Origin: Trichomonas vaginalis G3
Lineage: Eukaryota > Parabasalia > Trichomonadida > Trichomonadidae
Assembly: GCF_026262505.1 (NCBI RefSeq)
Contig: NC_067203.1
Location: 16,504,392 to 16,568,391 of the forward strand
Direction: 5' to 3'
Length of the DNA: 64,000 bases
Positions within the stretch are counted from its first letter, which is position 1; each line of letters begins with the position of its first letter. Below are positions 48,652-59,400 of the stretch, piece after piece. A program made the translations under genes and the position numbers. The notes under the pieces were generated by a model. It ran no database searches. It had not been told where the DNA came from and saw nothing but the letters and a program-made list of their open reading frames with translations.

Positions 48652-50313
48652 TTAGTACTGGAATGGAACTTTTCCAGTTGCGTTAGCCTTACCAACAAGA
48701 ACGTTGTAGGCAGCATTCAATGTAACTTGAGTTCTATCGTAACCAATAATATGAGTTGGGAAATCGAAAGCCATTACTTCGTATGGGTCTGTAATCGAGA
48801 CACTAATTGTATTCTTATTTGCCTGTGTAACATTACCAATTAACCACTGTTGTTTTCTGTAATATTGAGCTCTGTTTGGAACAAGGACAACAGTATCGAC
48901 TTTTGAAGCGAGATCTTTAGCCTGAGCGATATCTTCTAATGTAGTGTTATAATCGAATTTATAAACTTGTAAATTTGGAATATCATTCTTAAGAATGTCC
49001 GAAAGAGTCTTTGTTATCAATGTAGTTTCAGTTACACCTTCTATAACAGCGACTTTCTTTGTTGTATCGAGTGGAATGAGCTTGTTTGTGTCCTTTGCAA
49101 GAGTTGAAGCCAATTGTGCAACTCTCTGTGCCTCTTTCTTATCACTCTCGACATCAGCTGATGAAGGATCTGTAGCAGGAAGCATAGCAAGCTTGGTTTT
49201 GATGATTCTTAATGCGGCTTGATCAATAATTTTTTCTGGAATTATGTTCTTCTGGACTTGTTCGACAATATATGCAATAACTGAGTAGTATGGATCAGTT
49301 CCAACTATATCGCCGCCGCAATCGCAAATTAAATCAATTCCGGATTTAATTGCTGTTGCAATGGATTCGTTGAGGTCTTCCTGCTTGATGGCTTTCATCT
49401 GCATACTATCTGTAATAAGAATTCCGTCGTATTTAAGTTGGTTACGTGCGAAATCGACGCATTTCTTGGATTGTGTGCAGGCTGACTCATTATCAATTGG
49501 TGTAATAAGGTGGCCGACCATAATTGAATCTACGCCAGATTTAACGGCTTGCTGGAATGGTGGAATATCAATTTCAAGTAATTGGGTCATATTATGGTCA
49601 ATAGAGGGTAAAGCTTTATGAGAATCAACTGATGTAGCGCCATGACCTGGGAAGTGCTTAGATGTTGTCAAAATTCCGGCTTCGTGATGGCCTTGTATGT
49701 AATAGTCGACAAATTTGGAAACATTCTCTGGATTATCGCCGAAAGAGCGGTCACCGATGATTGGGTTCTTAGGGTTGCTGTTTACATCAGATGTTGGAGC
49801 GTGGTTCATGTTGACACCAGCAGCACGAAGTTCGGTAGCCATTAACTTAGAGATATTCTTAGCAATATCAAGACTGTCAGTAGCGGCAAGGGACATAGCT
49901 CCTGGGAAGACAGTGCAATTCTTGTACATTCTAAGGATTGAGCCCGCTTCTTGGTCGATTGAAATGAAGGCTGGAATTCCGAACTCTTTCATTGAATATT
50001 CTTGAAGAGATTTGGAGTATGCAGCTGTTTCTTCAATCGTTCCAAGGTTTCTACCCATCAAAATAAAATTACCAAGTTTGTATTTTTTAAGAATTGCTTT
50101 ATCACTATCTGTAAGAGTAAGTCCTGAAAGGTCCATTAAGAATAACTGGCCAACTTTTTGTTCAAGTGTAAATTTGGATAATATTTTTTGTGCTCTGCTA
50201 TTTATGCTGTTTTCGTTAACAATAGTTCTCCAGATAGAAATACTACCTAATATGACGCAAATCAAAACACCAACAATGGTGGTTACGGCTTGCGGATTGA
50301 CTTTTCGAACCAT
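48652..50313 (-). CDS. Membrane-anchored GH3 beta-N-acetylglucosaminidase (NagZ-like)
   Basis: The ATG at 50313 (MVRKVNPQAVTTIVGVLICV) is chosen; upstream codons are AT-rich and start from TTG. An N-terminal membrane segment (about residues 9-28) makes it a type II membrane or secreted protein. The GH3 barrel shows SIDQEAG (119-124), the N-acetylglucosaminidase signature KHFPGHGATSVDSHKALP with catalytic His232, and nucleophile Asp302 in ITDSMQMKAI. A C-terminal alpha/beta domain follows (about 400-553). Bacterial NagZ acts on peptidoglycan fragments, so cutting GlcNAc from bacterial wall or glycoprotein sugars at the cell surface or in lysosomes is likely. Genes of this type in trichomonads are often thought to come from bacteria. 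Confidence 0.85.
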   Translation of the reverse strand: MVRKVNPQAVTTIVGVLICVILGSISIWRTIVNENSINSRAQKILSKFTLEQKVGQLFLMDLSGLTLTDSDKAILKKYKLGNFILMGRNLGTIEETAAYSKSLQEYSMKEFGIPAFISIDQEAGSILRMYKNCTVFPGAMSLAATDSLDIAKNISKLMATELRAAGVNMNHAPTSDVNSNPKNPIIGDRSFGDNPENVSKFVDYYIQGHHEAGILTTSKHFPGHGATSVDSHKALPSIDHNMTQLLEIDIPPFQQAVKSGVDSIMVGHLITPIDNESACTQSKKCVDFARNQLKYDGILITDSMQMKAIKQEDLNESIATAIKSGIDLICDCGGDIVGTDPYYSVIAYIVEQVQKNIIPEKIIDQAALRIIKTKLAMLPATDPSSADVESDKKEAQRVAQLASTLAKDTNKLIPLDTTKKVAVIEGVTETTLITKTLSDILKNDIPNLQVYKFDYNTTLEDIAQAKDLASKVDTVVLVPNRAQYYRKQQWLIGNVTQANKNTISVSITDPYEVMAFDFPTHIIGYDRTQVTLNAAYNVLVGKANATGKVPFQY

Positions 50314-51034
50314 GTAATTTTTAATTTTTTCAGTACCATCGACAGATTCGCTCTCATAAATTATTATTATAATGGTGATAATTATATATAATTTCAAAAT
50401 GGCATCTGAAATATGGATTGAAATCGCCTCAACTCATATAAATAATTTTCATAAATTAATTTCTAACATTTATTATATATATTTGATGATTCATTAATAT
50501 TTAATATGATTTTATTATAATTTTACTGCTTAAATTTTCCAAAAAAAATCTAAAATGGTTGAAAATATTGAGATTTTCAACAAATTTTTTCAATATTTTT
50601 GGATTTTTGAATTTTTTTTGGAAATCAAAAAAGATGAATTCTTAATAGGAACCAATAAAAATGCTTTGCTGAATATGAAATTGACGTAATTGTAAAATTC
50701 ATAACTTTTTCTTTCGATTTGCTGAGAAGTTATGTATAAATATCATACACATTGAACATACATAACTAAGTAATATTATCTACAATTCGAAATCTAACAT
50801 TTCATCTAAAATTCCTCCGGAATTTGTTAAAAAAGTATCATCCATTTACGCAATGCTTGCGAATCATTCAAAAAGACAAATGTAATATATGTCCTGCTAT
50901 GAAGATCCAATAAGTTTTAACAATCATATAATAATATTCAAAATCATATATATTTGGGAGATAAATAGATGTAATTTATAAAAACTAGAAGACAATAAAA
51001 CAATTTAAATATAACAAAATAAAGATCTGCCTAT
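50314..51034. other. Gene-free AT-rich spacer
   Basis: Promoter side of the GH3 gene. Runs of A and T with near-palindromic TTTGGATTTTTGAATTTTTT near 50,600. No gene. Confidence 0.6.
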
Positions 51035-51778
51035 TCAAAATGTGCCTGTATTCCAAGTAGTCGTAGTACTACCAAGACTATTTCTCATTGAAAATCCAGT
51101 AACAGGGGTTTCGATTTGAGAAACACGCAATGGTTTAGCATTCATCTGAATTGTACTTTCGATTGTTGAATTTTTAAGTTGACTTCTAACATTAGAAACA
51201 CCAAGCATTGAAACAGATGCAATTCTAGAGTATGTGCCAAATGTGCTTTTCCATGTATTAGTTTGACTAGGCATGAATTCAAACTTAGCATCATCGAAGC
51301 GAGCAGCAGCAGCGAATGACATAGGAACAGGCTGTGGGATTGTTGATAAAGGCGGAATTGTGATTTCTGTAGAAGCACCAGGTCTTGTAGCTGTTTCAAT
51401 TTGAGTTCTCAAAGTCTGGGTAAATTGAAGATTTTTAGGTCCCGCAATACCGAATGACCCAACAGAAGGGCCAAAGGATGATTTGATGTATGGTTGCAGT
51501 GAGCTTGAACCTGATGATGACTGTACCGGAGTGGATCCGGTACTGGAGTCGTAAGATCTGCGTAACGCAGATGGCCTTAATGTTGTTTCTAGAGGTGCGT
51601 TTCTTGCAAGAAAGTATCCGCCTCCACCGGCAGGCTCATCTTTCATAGAATTTTTTTGTGCAATTTGTTGGAGAAGCTCTTCTTGGTATGCTTGTTGTCT
51701 CTTTCTATTATATTCTCGAGAATTTATTGTTTCTCTTCCAGCCCATAGATGATCACGATTGACATCTTCGCGATACAT
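51035..51778 (-). CDS. Low-complexity protein of unknown function
   Basis: A 247-residue protein from ATG 51778 (MYREDVNRDHLWAGRETINS). The N-terminal 45 residues form a charged helix (YNRKRQQAYQEELLQQIAQK), followed by a Gly-rich turn (EPAGGGGYFLARNAP) and a Ser/Thr/Pro-rich tail with repeated short motifs of Ser and Thr. A helix of the form R..AY.EEL..QI..K followed by disorder is seen in several ciliary and centrosomal proteins, so a cytoskeletal role is possible, but I cannot name a family. Confidence 0.65.
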   Translation of the reverse strand: MYREDVNRDHLWAGRETINSREYNRKRQQAYQEELLQQIAQKNSMKDEPAGGGGYFLARNAPLETTLRPSALRRSYDSSTGSTPVQSSSGSSSLQPYIKSSFGPSVGSFGIAGPKNLQFTQTLRTQIETATRPGASTEITIPPLSTIPQPVPMSFAAAARFDDAKFEFMPSQTNTWKSTFGTYSRIASVSMLGVSNVRSQLKNSTIESTIQMNAKPLRVSQIETPVTGFSMRNSLGSTTTTWNTGTF

Positions 51779-54324
51779 CAGAGGTAAAAAAACGAATTTA
51801 CTTTTTTTTTGATTTTGAATAGTTTACAAAAATTTAAATTCTCATATTTTCCATATTCAATCATAAAGTACTCACAAAATCTAGATTGAGAGGCGGTCAA
51901 TGACTTTTGAGGGGAAATTAACGCATGGAATTTAATATTATTTAGGTTGATATTCTTGCTTATTATTTCATAAAAAAATCTTAAAAATTTCAATATGAAA
52001 ATTGAAAGCGATTCAAAAAAATTGCTAACATGTAAATTTTAATATCCTATGCATAATTTCATATTTTGAACATTTTTTTTGTTTAAAACTTAAAATTTTG
52101 CGAATTTAATATAATTTATAAAATATAATACGTATATATATTTAAAATACACTAAATTTAATTGTTAATTGACGTTTTTGGGAATGAATTTTATCAAAAC
52201 ATGCCTGAATCCGAAAATTTGAAAGAACGAATTACACAATCATATATGTAGAATTCAAAATACAAACTTAAAGATTGTATACGTTTAAAATTATTCAGAT
52301 TGTGTTTGATTTCCACTCATTCTGTTTCTTTTGAACTCTAACACTAACATTTCATGATGATTACATGATCCATTTATACATGGTTGAATTGTTCCAGATT
52401 CTACCAGAAAATCAATCCAAATTTCTCAATGCATTCATGTTGATTGGACAAAATTTAAAATTTATCAGCCTGTTTCCAGAGAAACTCATATATTCCCTAA
52501 TGAAATGTAATTTTTGCTACATTTATTTCAATCAAATTTCAAAAAATTGACTGCAGAGCTTGAAAAGGTGATGAATCATGTTGTTATTAGATGTACATAT
52601 TAGATTTACTATTTCCAAAAAAATGCTCAAATTTGAATAGTTTTAGAAAATTTGGAATTACACTCCTTACATTATATATAATTAAATGTTTAAATTTTAT
52701 TTATTTTTCCCTTTTAATTTTATAACGTGCTCTATCAAAACTAACCTCTCAATTGAAGGCCACAAAATCTAAGTAGTGAGGGTACACAAATTTTGTATGG
52801 AGTACGGTTCAATTTTTGAGAGCCTCACTACTTAGATTTTGTGACTACCTTATATGAATCACTGATATTCTTTGAATCTAACCAACATGTACTTTCGATG
52901 GGCACTCTGTACTCTCTAATTATACAAAATTACTTTATAATCTCAAGATTCATTTCTTTAGAAAGCTCAATATTAAACTAATCTAATAATGTTTATAGAG
53001 CTTACTTAGATATCGTATGAAATCTTGGCTTAAATGCTTGACCTATTAGAATTTGATGAATTTTGATTGAATAAAACATAAATCAATAATGAGTTATCAA
53101 GAAGCATATGGATGCATAGTCTATATATTGGCATTAAGATTGATTATGGTTTTCTATGTTTAAATGAAGAATTGAACTTATTATGAAGTTTATGTATATA
53201 TTTGAAGAAATATAACTGCATGTCGAATAATTGCTGATTGAAATCATGACAAATATAATATGTAAAAGTATGTTATCAATAAGAAAGGATTTAGATCTCA
53301 AAATGTTGATTTTGGTTAATTTAATTTCAAAATCGAGAGAGATGTACATGTAAATAATACGGTTGGTGAAAATGAGTGGTAATACGATATATTCTTAATG
53401 AAGAGATTGCGTCGAAATGAATTATCATAAAATATAAAAATAAAAAAATAAAATATTCATGTTAAATGTGGGGATAAAGCATTTTAAATAACATCTAGAT
53501 AAAAACATTTTGAATTAAAATATCGGAATGATTTGATAGAATTCAAAAATTTGAATTTATATTTTGAATTTTCTAATTAGATTATTATCAGTATCAAAGT
53601 ACTAATCATTATATAAATAGTCGACTAATTAAATTTTGTAATTTTCAGAGGCATTCAATTTAAATTGAATTTACGTTCTCACATCCTCAAAAAATTATAG
53701 AAATTGATATGCTGTATCTATTACTATTCATATATAACATCATAATTCAATTTCAGAAGAAAGATTTACTTTCGAGAGTTTAATAGAAATATTGAATATA
53801 TGTATCAAAATTCGCTTTCAATTTTTTTCAAATCCGAAATTCTTTAGATATTACATTATAGTATCAATTTATATATAAATTTTAAATTTCTCTTGACCAT
53901 TTATTTTCAATATGTATTTGTGTTGCCGAACAATTATAAACTTTAATCTACTATATTAGGTTATTTGATTTTATCATTTTTAAAAATTTTCCTTTGAAAG
54001 TTTTCAATTTTTGCAACTCCTGTTGAAATAAGTATTATTTCATTCGTTTAATAATTTTTTCCTTTTCATATTCAAACAATTTTTCTTAAATTGAAAACCC
54101 AATTATTGGAAAATTATCCTAAATCATATTTACAATTATTTTTCCTGAAATAATTTTGTTTTTTCAAATCAATTTTCGTTAAATCTTAATATATACATAT
54201 TTACTAGTATAATATATGTCACTTTTATATGTGTTTCGATTCTCAATTTAATTGAGACAATTGAGAAGAATTGAATACTTAAGGGCCTCTTTTAAATGTT
54301 CGGCTATTTTATCAATTTTTACAA
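51779..54324. other. Gene-free AT-rich region with one long hairpin
   Basis: 2.5 kb with no protein-like frame. It contains the perfect 21-bp hairpin at 52761-52843. The last bases before ATG 54325 read TTTTATCAATTTTTACAA, where TCAATTTTT could be an initiator. Confidence 0.6.
52761..52843 (+). other. Single long hairpin, 21-bp perfect stem
   Basis: CACAAAATCTAAGTAGTGAG plus G (52761-52781) pairs without mismatch with 52823-52843. The loop is 41 bases. It resembles the hairpins of the arrays at 13-14 kb and 55.7-56 kb in arm length but has a larger loop. Confidence 0.8.
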
Positions 54325-55044
54325 ATGCTCTCCCAACAAGTTCAAACCCAATGGACAGAAAAGAATCGTCGTACACTCTGGTTCGTAATGAACAAGACCA
54401 AATCAATGCTTAAAATCGATGTCAAGCCAACTATTGCTCAAGCTTTCTACATCTTACAAACATACTTTAGGCAAACACCAGAAAACGAGATCAAAATTCT
54501 CTCGCTTGCTGCAGCTTCACTTGCTATCTCTACAAAGCTCAAAGAGCACTACTTATCCATCCAAAACATTTTACAGGCCTTAATCAGAGTTTGCGCTTCT
54601 ATTCCTACATCAGCCACAAGATCTCTTATCAACGGATTCGAATATTCCTCTACATTCTACCCAACAGATGCCGAAGTTGAAATTGTTAAGTCTGCTGAAA
54701 TCGAACTCATGTCTGCTCTTAACTTCCAATTTGATATCGAGCTCCCATTCCAATACCTCGACGAATGGGAAGACGAGATCAAGGAGCACATCCCAGTTGA
54801 GAAGCAGCCATCCTTCATCCAGAAGTGCCAACTCGACGTTTGCCTTATCCTCTGCAGCGAATCCTGCGTTGATGTCCCAGCTGAAGTTGCTGCCGCAGCT
54901 GCAATTGACGATGTCTTCGCTAAGGAGCTTCAAAAGGATTCTACTTTCGACAAGAAGATATCCGCTAAGTACGGAAATGGCGTTTACAACGTTGCTCTCG
55001 AATGCATCCACAAGGAAAGTGCACTTACAGCTCAGCGCGCTTGA
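54325..55044 (+). CDS. Cyclin-box protein
   Basis: A 239-residue protein from ATG 54325. The N-terminal cyclin box spans about residues 30-150, with the helix pattern TIAQAFYILQTYF, LSLAAASLAISTKLKE and VKSAEIELMSALNFQFDIE, which matches helices 1, 3 and 5 of the cyclin fold. The C-terminal part has a second helical set rich in Ala (VPAEVAAAAAID). The general form is closer to transcriptional cyclins (C, L, T or K types) than to mitotic B cyclins, as there is no destruction box. The partner kinase is unknown. Codon use is GC-richer than flanking DNA, as in well-expressed genes. Confidence 0.8.
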   Translation: MLSQQVQTQWTEKNRRTLWFVMNKTKSMLKIDVKPTIAQAFYILQTYFRQTPENEIKILSLAAASLAISTKLKEHYLSIQNILQALIRVCASIPTSATRSLINGFEYSSTFYPTDAEVEIVKSAEIELMSALNFQFDIELPFQYLDEWEDEIKEHIPVEKQPSFIQKCQLDVCLILCSESCVDVPAEVAAAAAIDDVFAKELQKDSTFDKKISAKYGNGVYNVALECIHKESALTAQRA

Positions 55045-55727
55045 AATTGTGATTTTGTTTGTTTATTTATTGTTTGATTTTAAATTTTGTTTGTATGTAT
55101 TTTATTAATTATCAATAATTGTTTTTCAACTCGATCTCTTAAAACGATGAGAATTCTGAAAGATTCGTCAATTCCTTTTTTCGTAAATATCATTAGATTC
55201 CTCAAGCCATTATGGAATATTTAAGATTCTCTTGTGTAAAGCCCGATTCTACGCATAGATCTAATTACAATGAATATAATCTATCTGATTAAGGCCTTTA
55301 TCTTGCTATATTGTTGCATGCTAAGTTCGGTCAACGATAGAAATTGAGTGGAAATTAATCGTCGAGGAAGTGTGATTATGTAAAGTAAAAAAATGTTGTG
55401 GGATTTTTAATATTATATATTATTTTATAATAAAAATTTTTTGAGTCATTTTAAGAAGCACATATAATTTTTTGAATTTAAAAATTAAAGTAGTGTCAAA
55501 CGAATTTATCACTTAATTTAATACTCAGATTTCTTAAAATTAATGAAAAAAGGTTTTCTGAGAACTTTTGAGAATGGTTTTCAAATTCCATTATTGAAAA
55601 TATATAGGTATTGTATGAAATTCAAACTCTATATTTATTAAAATTCTAAATTTTTAATAAAATAACTTTTCAGAGGAATATGATTTTGAATGGTTGATGA
55701 ATAAGTATAAAAATGTCTACGATTTTA

Positions 55728-55794
55728 AGGAGGGAATTGTTCCTTATGAGGAATACATCATAACTATATACCTCATAAGGAACAATTCCCTCTT
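55728..55794 (+). other. Hairpin A
   Basis: Perfect 22-bp stem: 55730-55751 (GAGGGAATTGTTCCTTATGA, then GG) pairs with 55771-55792. Loop 19 bases. Confidence 0.9.
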
Positions 55795-55852
55795 GATAGC
55801 TGGGAAACTTTCTCTGAATAACTTATCATTTGGAGAAAGTTCCCCAGCTATC
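55795..55852 (+). other. Hairpin B
   Basis: A 20-bp stem with one A-C mismatch: 55795-55814 (GATAGCTGGGAAACTTTCTC) pairs with 55833-55852. Loop 18 bases. Confidence 0.9.
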
Positions 55853-55855
55853 TAT

Positions 55856-55917
55856 TAGGAACTAAAGGCTATGAGGCACTAATATATAATCAGTGCCTCA
55901 TAGCCTTTAGTTTCCTA
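55856..55917 (+). other. Hairpin C
   Basis: A 25-bp stem with a one-base bulge: 55856-55880 (start TAGGAACTAAAGGCTATGAG) pairs with 55892-55917. Loop 11 bases. Confidence 0.9.
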
Positions 55918-55920
55918 TTA

Positions 55921-55976
55921 AAAACGAGAAAACTTGTTCGAAATGATAAACAATTTCGAACAAGTTTTCTCATTTT
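55921..55976 (+). other. Hairpin D
   Basis: A 19-bp perfect stem 55926-55944 with 55953-55971, extended by AAAA/TTTT outside one mismatch. Loop 8 bases. Confidence 0.9.
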
Positions 55977-55979
55977 AAG

Positions 55980-56042
55980 GAGGGAATTGTTCCTTATGAG
56001 GTATACATCATAACTATATACCTCATAAGGAACAATTCCCTC
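55980..56042 (+). other. Hairpin A' (repeat of hairpin A)
   Basis: About 77 bp (55971-56049) repeat 55722-55800 with one change in the loop side, which lengthens the stem to 26 bp by adding TATA/TATA. Stem 55980-56005 with 56017-56042. Confidence 0.9.
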
Positions 56043-56481
56043 TTGATATCCTGGATATTTTTGAATATATTTTTTTAATTAAAGTTCTCAAAAGTATTAT
56101 CAAAAGTGATTTTTTAAAAATATCTCCAATTAATTAACTAATTAAAAGTATTATATTTTTAAAATTAAATAGTTTTTCAATTTTTTTGAAGGAATTGAGA
56201 TACTTCCCACGACAACAAAATTGAGAGGTTTACATTATGACTGATCTTAGCATGCAACAATATCATATATTCTTTGGCCAATACTATAATATTCTTGGGC
56301 TATTTGTTCTATTCGTTTGAGTTCAAATCATATTTTTTTCGATTTATGCTGAAAACATTAAGATAATCATGTAGTTATATGGAATAATTTGCTTTATATC
56401 ATAAAATATGTCTATATATTATGTTTGTTTCATGTCAACAATTTTTTATAGATTTTTTTTTATCATCAATTATCGTCTTTG

Positions 56482-59400
56482 ATGCAGGAACTCTCAGGAA
56501 TATTGTCTAAATTCGGTCCTGGAGTTGCCTACGGAACAGACACTATTCAATCATTAATTAATGGTGTCGCAGACGTTGATTATTCAGCACTAATTCGTGC
56601 ATTTCCAACTTTAGTAAATCCATCAACAGATTCTAGGCATTATCCAAACGACGAATTTCTAGAATTAGATCAAATACGTGAAAATATTCTCCAAAATATT
56701 GAATATTTTCTCGAAGTTGAAGATCCTCAGTATCCTTCAATACAAAATGAGGTTTTACCAGAAATAGAAGCACCAATTCACGTTATATATAATATATTTT
56801 TACCAATAATCGAAAAAATTACAACAACTAACCCAGAACCAATTCTCAAAGTCTTGAATCAATTATCTTCAATGTTATCGAAGTCAAGTTTCGAAGAAAA
56901 TTGGGACCTTCCACTTATTACTAATAGGTTATTACTGTGGATGTCTTCAATCATCGAAAAATCTGATTGTCCCCCAGAAGTTGTAAAGAAAATCATCGAA
57001 TTATGGGTACAAATCATTGAATCAACTCATAGATCAGAGTACATTATTAGACTAGCTCAATGCTGGTTTAAGAACCCCAATGTTTCTATTGATTACGATA
57101 TTTCAAATTTATTAAAGTTAATTAAGAAAAATTATCGCATGACAACTTTCGCAGACTATGCCATTACGAATACAAACAAGCTTTATCTTCACGAAATCAT
57201 GCCAGAATCGACATCTAAACCTACATCGTTAAAAGAAGTTAGACAACGCAGAATAGCTGCCTGGAAAGGATTTTTATATGTTGCTGAACCAACGACAGGT
57301 CTTACAAAGTTCGGAACTGGCATTTTAGGTACAGTTTTTGCATCAAATGAAAGATCTTCAGGTGTTTGCATTAACTGCGATATACATTCAATCTGCGTAT
57401 GTAACAATCATCTTTTACTCGGTTTCCAAGGCCAAGCAAAGGGAACAATTGATGTTATGAGTATAGAATCACTAGAAAGACTCGGCCAATTAGAATGCGA
57501 TACGCCAATCCCACAAGGACCATTTACAGCTGCTGGAGATATGCTTTACATTATTTCAAAGTCAATTCTTTATTGTTATGAGAAACATGGAATGAAAATC
57601 ACCTTAAAATCACAAAAAGGCCTCATCAGACCAGAGAGAGAATTTTTCCCAGTCGCATTACCAAGAGATTACGAGAAATACGTCTCTTTAATAACAGATG
57701 GTTTAGTTATTGGAATTGTCTTCGCTCCATATTTAATTGGCAACAACGAGAACCCATTATACCACCAGTACAATATAAGCACAGGTGAATTAATGCTTAC
57801 AGATTCACTTTTACAGGAAAATTTATCATCTCTTTATGTTGCAGTTGATATTGAAGGCAATACTATCATCGAAGCTCCATATTGGGACACAGTTTTTGTT
57901 TCTAACCTATCTCCTGTATACAAATTCCTTCAAGATTACACTTTGGACAAAATTGAGCTTCCAAGCGGAAATATTCCACTCCAAATGATGAATGCCATAC
58001 TTCCTCTTTTAGCTTCTCGCGTTTCCTTGAAGCTAATGGACTTATCTCAGATTTTTGCCATTCAAAATACAGATATCGTTTTTGATCTCATAGATTTGAT
58101 GAAAGAAGATGAAAGATATAATGTTTTCGCCGACGCAGCCGTCTCAATCATTGCGATTTTCGAATACCAGGCCTCGGAATACCATACATATGATGTTCAA
58201 GACATAATGGACATATTGGAATTGAAGAACGTCAGTTCCATATCACGTATAAACTTTATGAAAGCGTTTGTCAGAGGTTTTAAGAAGAATTTCCTCATGA
58301 CTACGTCAGATTGTCTAAAAATCATAGAAATTCTGACACCATATGAAGTTTCAATGATATTCTCTGACGGTTTTCATGATATTTATGGGTTTTTATTGGC
58401 AATTTTAAATGAACCAGGAGAAAGAGTTTTAGAGTACTTAAAGAACAACTTATCAACACAGTATTCCTTCCTTAATGCGATGACATTCTCTTTACTTCGT
58501 GGAGCTTTAGTAGATTACGTCATATCTCCATCTGCTGCAGTTCCTCTCTTCAAATGCATTAAAAATGCAAATCCATATGTGCTTCCAACACTTCTAGCTC
58601 CAATTCTTCCATTATTGAACCAAATGCTCGAAGAAGATGCAATTGTTGCAGTTGTATTTCCTCAATTATCAACAATTTTGGCTTCTTTGGAAGGTCTATG
58701 CTCAGCAAATCACTTGGCTAAGTACGCTAAGAAGCATTTCGAAAGCAGAGTTTCAAATCATTTTATTGAAACAACAGTTATCGATGAATCGCCACATCCA
58801 TACGAAAATAATTCGAGCTACATCCATCCATATCATTTCCCAGGCGCTGTTCGAATAACAATTAGTTTTGACCCACAAACAAGTACAGAAGAAGATTGCG
58901 ACTTTTTACAGATCTTTTCTGATATCGATTGCCAGGAACCGATCTGTCCAAAACTCAGTGGACCATACTCCAAATGGGAAAATATAATTGTTAACTCTCA
59001 ACGCTTAATTTTCAAATTTACATCTGATCCTTCTTTGAATGATTATGGCTACAAGGCCTACATATCCGTAAAATCATTCTCAACGACATTGGCCTACAAA
59101 TCACCCCAGATTTTCTATGATTTGAGCCGTGCGATATTTTTGATGTTATTAAATGTCTCGAAGAGGTATGATTCACCTCCGGAAGGCTTCAGTCCAGAGA
59201 CTTTTTCATTTCCAAGAGGTCTCCAACCTGTTCCGTTCACTAAACAAGACGCTAAAGAAATTGTTATGAAAATTTGCAAGAAATTCAACCAAAAACACGA
59301 AGAATGGGTTGATGAGATTATTGCCATGCTCGATCCAATCTCCTGTTTCCCTATTGCTTATACATATCTCAATTATATTTACGAAAATTGCACAGAAGAC

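Larger units (their letters stand above)
55308..56263. mobile_element. Inverted-repeat-flanked segment carrying a hairpin cluster
   Basis: ATATTGTTGCATGCTAAG (55308-55325) and its exact inverse (56246-56263) bound 956 bp; similarity continues inward as CTAAG(T/A)TC(G/A)GTCA. The segment lies between the cyclin gene and a giant gene and encodes no protein. It may be a MITE-like element that carries the five hairpins described separately. Confidence 0.55.
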
